Below, in pieces: positions 60,393-64,000 of a DNA stretch of 64,000 nucleotides. The stretch is from Agrococcus jejuensis. Lineage in GTDB: Bacteria > Actinomycetota > Actinomycetes > Actinomycetales > Microbacteriaceae. A program made the position numbers and the translations under genes. Under the pieces are notes generated by a model that worked only from the letters and a program-made list of their open reading frames with translations, had not been told where the DNA came from and did no database searches. Location: positions 682,001 through 746,000 of the forward strand of contig NZ_VEFR01000001.1 in NCBI RefSeq assembly GCF_007679035.1, given 5' to 3'. Position 1 is the first letter of the stretch. Each line of letters opens with the position of its first letter.

Positions 60393-61373
60393 TTACTGCT
60401 TGGCGGACGCGGTGGCGTCCTCGGTCTCGGTGGCTGCAGCGGCGTCGGCGGGCGTCGCCTCGGCGGCGGGCTCCTCGGCTGCAGGCTCCTCGGCGGCGGC
60501 CTCGGTGGTCTCGGCAGCAGCCTCGGCCTCCGTCGCGGCCTCCTCGGCGGCGGGCTCGGTCGCGGCGGCCTCAGCCTGCTCCGCGACGGCCTCGGTCGCC
60601 TCGGGAGCCGCGGCACCCTCGGAGAGCAGCTCGCGCTCCCACTCGGCCATCGGCTCTGCGGCCTCGTCGTCGGACGAGCCCTGGTGGCGCTCCATGAGGC
60701 CCTCGGCTGCGGCGTCGGCGATGATCTTCGTGAGCAGGCCCACCGAGCGGATCGCGTCGTCGTTGCCCGGGATCGGGTACTGCACGTCGTCGGGGTCGCA
60801 GTTCGTGTCGAGGATGGCGATGACCGGGATGCCCAGCTTCTTCGCCTCGTCGATCGCGAGGTGCTCCTTGTTCATGTCGACGACCCACAGGGCCGACGGC
60901 GTGCGCTGGAGGTTGCGGATGCCGCCGAGCGACTTCTGCAGCTTCGTCAGCTCGCGCTGCTTGAGGAGGAGCTCCTTCTTCGTGAAGCCCGAGCCCGCGA
61001 CGTTCTCGTAGTCGATCTCCTCGAGCTCCTTCATCACCGCGAGGCGCTTGGAGACCGTCTGGAAGTTCGTGAGGAGGCCACCGAGCCAGCGCTGGTTCAC
61101 GTAGGGCTGGTTGACGCGGGTCGCCTGCTCGGCGATCTGCTCCTGCGCCTGCTTCTTCGTGCCGACGAAGAGGATCGAGCCGCCGCGCGACACGGTCTCC
61201 TTGACGAAGTCGTACGCCTTGTCGATGTAGGCGAGCGACTGCTGGAGGTCGATGATGTAGATGCCCGAGCGCTCCGTGAAGATGAAGCGCTTCATCTTGG
61301 GGTTCCAGCGACGGGTCTGGTGCCCGAAGTGGACGCCGCTGTCGAGCAGCTGGCGAGTGGTGACGACGGCCAT
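60393..61373 (-). CDS. rpsB: Ribosomal protein S2 with Ala/Glu-rich tail
   Basis: 326 residues. Core 1-245: [39 protein letters not shown] and I-P-G-N-D-D-A-I-R. An Ala/Glu/Thr-rich tail of about 80 residues follows, common in actinobacterial S2 and likely disordered. AGGAG lies 8 nt before ATG 61373; the leader has a hairpin at 61404-61424. Confidence 0.97.
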   Translation of the reverse strand: MAVVTTRQLLDSGVHFGHQTRRWNPKMKRFIFTERSGIYIIDLQQSLAYIDKAYDFVKETVSRGGSILFVGTKKQAQEQIAEQATRVNQPYVNQRWLGGLLTNFQTVSKRLAVMKELEEIDYENVAGSGFTKKELLLKQRELTKLQKSLGGIRNLQRTPSALWVVDMNKEHLAIDEAKKLGIPVIAILDTNCDPDDVQYPIPGNDDAIRSVGLLTKIIADAAAEGLMERHQGSSDDEAAEPMAEWERELLSEGAAAPEATEAVAEQAEAAATEPAAEEAATEAEAAAETTEAAAEEPAAEEPAAEATPADAAAATETEDATASAKQ

Positions 61374-61403
61374 GAGCCATCTCCTGATCCTGTTGCGGTT
61401 GCC

Positions 61404-61424
61404 GGAGCGGTCGGCGACCGCTCC
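61404..61424 (-). promoter_or_regulatory. Hairpin in the rpsB leader
   Basis: GGAGCGGTC/GACCGCTCC, perfect 9-bp stem with a 3-nt loop, 31 nt before the rpsB ATG, inside a leader of about 145 nt. It may be a site for S2 feedback control. Confidence 0.4.
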
Positions 61425-61524
61425 CCTGGCGTCCTGCGAGAGCCCCGCCGGCAGTGCCGGACCATGTGGAGGCTGTCGCGTTCGCGGACGCGCGAAGTCA
61501 CCCCCGTTGGGAGGTGCTCCGGCC

Positions 61525-61530
61525 ATGCTA
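61525..61530 (-). promoter_or_regulatory. -10 box of rpsB
   Basis: TAGCAT on the minus strand. It gives a long leader for a gene of this kind. Confidence 0.45.
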
Positions 61531-61659
61531 CACGCTCGGCAGGCTCGGATGCCCCCGCTCGCGGGCGCGCGGGGCTCGCGACTCCCTCACAGGGCCCCGC
61601 CATCCCCAGGTGCATGGACGCGAGCGCGAGCGCATCCGAGCGCCGGGCAGGGTCGACGC

Positions 61660-62226
61660 ATGCCCGACCGCCGCATCCCCGCGCTCCGTCTCGTGCTCGC
61701 CGTCGTGTACGCAGCGCTCGTCCTGGGCGCCGGCTCCCCTGCCGCAGCCACCGGCGACCCCGACGGCGGCACGACCGCCGCCGAGGTGCCCGAGGCGCTC
61801 GAGGGCTCGCTCGCCTGGCCCGTGCCGCAGGCGACGGTGCTGCGCGCGTTCGCAGCGCCGTCGACGCGGTGGGGCGCCGGACACCGCGGCGTCGACGTCG
61901 CTGCGGCGCCCGGCGAGACGGTCGTCGCGGCGACGCCCGGCATCGTGACGTTCGCGGGCACGGTCGTCGACCGGCCCGTCGTGACGGTGCGGATGGACGG
62001 CGTGCCGTGGGAGGTGCTCGTGACGGTGGAGCCCGTCGCCCCGCTCGTCGCGACCGGGGACGCCGTCGCGGTCGGCGACCCGATCGGCACGCTCCTCGGC
62101 GGGCACCGGCCATGCGGCGCATGCATCCATCTCGGCGTGCGCATCGACGACGCGTACGCGAACCCCATGGTGCTGCTCGGCGCCGAGCGCGCCGTGCTGC
62201 TGCCGCTCGAGCGCGGTGCGGGGTGA
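61660..62226 (+). CDS. M23-family peptidase (LytM-like), secreted
   Basis: 188 residues, signal peptide 1-28 (A-A-A end). P-V-P-Q-A-T-V-L-R-A-F then G-A-G-H-R-G-V-D-V-A-A (metal His and Asp of HxxxD), and C-G-A-C-I-H-L-G-V-R, where the usual second HxH is reduced to one His, as in a group of actinobacterial members. It cleaves peptide cross-links in the wall or acts as an amidase activator. It opens the plus-strand run opposite rpsB. Confidence 0.85.
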   Translation: MPDRRIPALRLVLAVVYAALVLGAGSPAAATGDPDGGTTAAEVPEALEGSLAWPVPQATVLRAFAAPSTRWGAGHRGVDVAAAPGETVVAATPGIVTFAGTVVDRPVVTVRMDGVPWEVLVTVEPVAPLVATGDAVAVGDPIGTLLGGHRPCGACIHLGVRIDDAYANPMVLLGAERAVLLPLERGAG

Positions 62227-62247
62227 GCGCCGTGCCGGATGCGCGAG

Positions 62248-63147
62248 CTACGCGCGCGGATGCGCCGTGCGGTACGACTCGGTGAGCCGCTCGAGCGACA
62301 CGTGCGTGTAGATCTGCGTCGTGCCGAGGCTCGCGTGCCCGAGCAGCTCCTGCACGGCACGCAGGTCGGCGCCGCCGTCGAGCAGATGCGTCGCAGCGGT
62401 GTGGCGCAGCGCGTGCGGCCCCGCGGGCCCGGAGCCCGGCACGTCCTCGAGCAGGCGCGCGACGAGCGCGTGCACCGCGCGCTGCCCCATCCGACCGCCG
62501 CGCACGCCCAGCAGCAGCGCGCGCGACTCGCGGCCGGTGGCGAGCGCGGGCCGCCCCATGCGGATCCAGTCGTGCACGGCGTCGAGCGCCGGCACGCCGA
62601 ACGGCACGACGCGCTCCTTCGCGCCCTTGCCCAGCACGCGCACCGTCAGCCGCTCGAGGTCGACGTCGTCGACGTCGAGCCCGACGAGCTCCGAGACGCG
62701 CAGGGCGCTCGCGTAGAGCAGCTCGACGATCGCCAGGTCGCGCCTGGCGATGGGATCGCCGGTCTCGGCGTCGTCCTCGAGCCGCGCGACGATGCCGTCG
62801 ATCGCGCCCCGCGAGAGCACGCGCGGCAGGTGCGCGTCGCGCTTGGGCGTGCGCAGGCGCGACGCGCCGATCGCGACGCCCTCGCGGTCGAGCCATGCGC
62901 CGAGGCCGCGCACGGTCGAGCTGCGGCGCGCGAGCGTCGACTTCGCGAGGCCCTGCTCGCTCGCCGCGTACAGCCAGTCGCGCAGCACCTCGAGGTCGAG
63001 GCTGGCGACGTCGTCGATGCCTGCTGCGTCGCAGTGCGCGAGCAGGCTGCGCAGGTCGGCGCCGTACGACCGCACCGTGCGGGGGCTCGCGCCGCGCTCG
63101 CGCTCGAGGTGCGCGAGATAGGCGTCGACCGCCTCCTCGACGCGCAT
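62248..63147 (-). CDS. xerC: Tyrosine recombinase XerC
   Basis: 299 residues. SAM-like N-terminal domain (Y-L-A-H-L-E-R-E-R-G-A-S-P-R-T-V-R-S-Y), catalytic set: Arg in A-S-A-L-R-V-S-E-L, Lys in L-G-K-G-A-K-E-R, His-x-x-Arg in H-A-L-R-H-T-A-A-T-H-L, His in L-L-G-H-A-S-L, Tyr in Q-I-Y-T-H. It resolves chromosome dimers with XerD at dif. Length and setting beside M23/rpsB are those of the housekeeping enzyme, not a mobile integrase. GTG 63162 could extend it by 5 residues. Confidence 0.92.
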   Translation of the reverse strand: MRVEEAVDAYLAHLERERGASPRTVRSYGADLRSLLAHCDAAGIDDVASLDLEVLRDWLYAASEQGLAKSTLARRSSTVRGLGAWLDREGVAIGASRLRTPKRDAHLPRVLSRGAIDGIVARLEDDAETGDPIARRDLAIVELLYASALRVSELVGLDVDDVDLERLTVRVLGKGAKERVVPFGVPALDAVHDWIRMGRPALATGRESRALLLGVRGGRMGQRAVHALVARLLEDVPGSGPAGPHALRHTAATHLLDGGADLRAVQELLGHASLGTTQIYTHVSLERLTESYRTAHPRA

Positions 63148-63167
63148 CGCCGCGACGGCCACCGGCG

Positions 63168-64000
63168 TCAGCGCTTCCGACTGAACCGGTCGGTGCGGCC
63201 CCGCGCGTCGAGCGCCGCGAGCTGCGCATGCAGGTCGGTGGGCAGCGGCGTGAGCGAGGGATGCGCGCGGCCGGGCACGACCGAGTGCGCGATCGTGCTC
63301 GGGTAGACCTCGAGCACGTTCGCCGACTGCGCGGCGTCGACGCCCTGGAAGCCCCTCGGCCCCGCGGCGAGGTCGTCGGCGTACGACGTGGCGTTCGCGA
63401 GGATCACGGGGATGCCCGCGAAGGTGCCCGAGCCGTTGACGTGCAGGTGACCCGAGAGGATGGCGCGCACGTCGGAGCCGGCGAGCACCTCGGCGAGGCG
63501 CGGCTCGTCGCGGAACTCGAGCACCTGCATGATGCGAGCGCGATACGGCAGCGGCGGGTGGTGCATCACGAGCAGCGTCCCGTGCTCGGCAGGGGTCGCG
63601 AGCGCGTCGGCGAGCCACTCCGCCTGCCCGTCGTCGAAGGCACCGTGGTGGAAGCCGGCCAGGCTCGTGTCGAGCGAGACGATGCGGAGCCCCGCGACCT
63701 CGTGCACGTGGTCGTAGGGCGCCGCGGACTCGACGTCGTGCAGCGCGCGCCACATCGGCGCTCGCTCGTCGTGGTTGCCCGCGGCGTACACGACGATCGC
63801 CCCCATGCGCGCGGCGACGGGCTCGACGAGCTCGCGCAGCAGCGCGTACGCCTCGGGCTCGCCGAGGTCGGTGCAGTCGCCCGAGATCACGAGGGCGTCG
63901 GCCGTGGGCGCTGCGAGCTCGAGGCGCGCGAGCGCGTCGCGCAGATGGCCGGCAGTGTCGATGGCGCCGCCGAGCAGCGCCCCTCCGGCGAGCAGATGCG
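63168..64000 (-). CDS. Metallophosphoesterase (CpdA-like), 5' end cut by window
   Basis: At least 277 residues; the N-terminus and first metal motif lie outside the window. Visible: H-L-L-A-G-G-A near the cut, V-I-S-G-D-C-T-D-L-G-E, A-A-G-N-H-D-E, H-H-P-P-L-P-Y, S-G-H-L-H-V-N-G. These are metal ligands of the calcineurin-like phosphoesterases, closest to cAMP phosphodiesterase/Icc types with the actinobacterial P-Y-R-A-R-I-M insert. A C-terminal R-T-D-R-F-S-R-K-R tail is typical. Substrate unproven. Confidence 0.88.
   Translation of the reverse strand, partial: HLLAGGALLGGAIDTAGHLRDALARLELAAPTADALVISGDCTDLGEPEAYALLRELVEPVAARMGAIVVYAAGNHDERAPMWRALHDVESAAPYDHVHEVAGLRIVSLDTSLAGFHHGAFDDGQAEWLADALATPAEHGTLLVMHHPPLPYRARIMQVLEFRDEPRLAEVLAGSDVRAILSGHLHVNGSGTFAGIPVILANATSYADDLAAGPRGFQGVDAAQSANVLEVYPSTIAHSVVPGRAHPSLTPLPTDLHAQLAALDARGRTDRFSRKR

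Noticed and set aside
62248..63147. Phage or island integrase
   Set aside because: Sequence, length and position beside M23/rpsB fit housekeeping XerC; no att repeats, tRNA insertion or phage genes nearby.

Overview
The window is a contiguous piece of a high-GC actinobacterial chromosome. The best fit is Microbacteriaceae, possibly close to Agrococcus; the genus is a guess. Pointers are very strong G/C third-position bias, the rpsB-tsf-pyrH-frr-cdsA block, the orn/tRNA-His pair, GatCAB, LigA, a GlgE-type glucan system, F420/LLM-type flavin enzymes, DivIVA-type repeats, and many genes that appear to be leaderless (TANNNT box 6-8 nt before ATG/GTG). I see no phage, transposon, plasmid or CRISPR array. 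Coding density is high and no gene-free stretch exceeds 300 bases.

Layout. 1-3 kb: lipoprotein fragment, single-stranded DNA-binding protein, YceI, DedA. 2.9-6.7 kb: tRNA-Arg, HAD phosphatase, PNPOx-like protein, oligoribonuclease, tRNA-His, membrane fatty-acid desaturase, minizincin. 6.7-10.2 kb: large secreted esterase/beta-repeat fusion and a Gfo/Idh/MocA oxidoreductase. 10.3-13.7 kb: TPP-riboswitch-controlled YkoEDC-type thiamine-precursor ECF transporter with a coupled P-loop kinase. 13.7-20.4 kb: SGNH hydrolase, ArsR/CDF metal efflux pair, MFS, DUF3097, two LLM enzymes, GlsB-type protein. 20.5-23.9 kb: gatCAB. 24-28.7 kb: two YdcF paralogues, glycerate kinase and an SLC13-type permease. 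28.8-33.8 kb: SOS-box radical SAM protein, HxlR/AzoR pair, SQR-like flavoprotein without its cysteines, APH-like kinase. 33.8-40.5 kb: AAA ATPase, DinB, ligA, mnmA, cysteine desulfurase. 40.5-50.3 kb: glycogen/alpha-glucan metabolism (glgX, glgP, glgE, glgB). 50.3-56 kb: thioredoxin-TPR protein, membrane/lipoprotein hybrid, AI-2E-type permease, transglycosylase, DivIVA-repeat protein. 56-64 kb: cdsA, frr, pyrH, lipoprotein, tsf, rpsB, M23 peptidase, xerC and a metallophosphoesterase cut by the window end.

The most unusual signal is non-coding. Two intergenic clusters of a 16-bp element (consensus GACTGGTCGCTCGTGG), at 37959-38075 and 39245-39340, flank mnmA. Each has 5-6 copies on a regular 19-21 bp period, and the orientation flips partway through, so each cluster can fold on itself. 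I recognise no described family with this structure. Second is a textbook 18-bp LexA box directly in front of a spore-photoproduct-lyase-like radical SAM gene. Third is a widespread leaderless-promoter architecture that moves several gene starts. Other points are an SQR-like protein lacking both redox cysteines, a cre/LacI-like operator at a secreted esterase, and a CmtR-like sensor whose third ligand may be a His tail.
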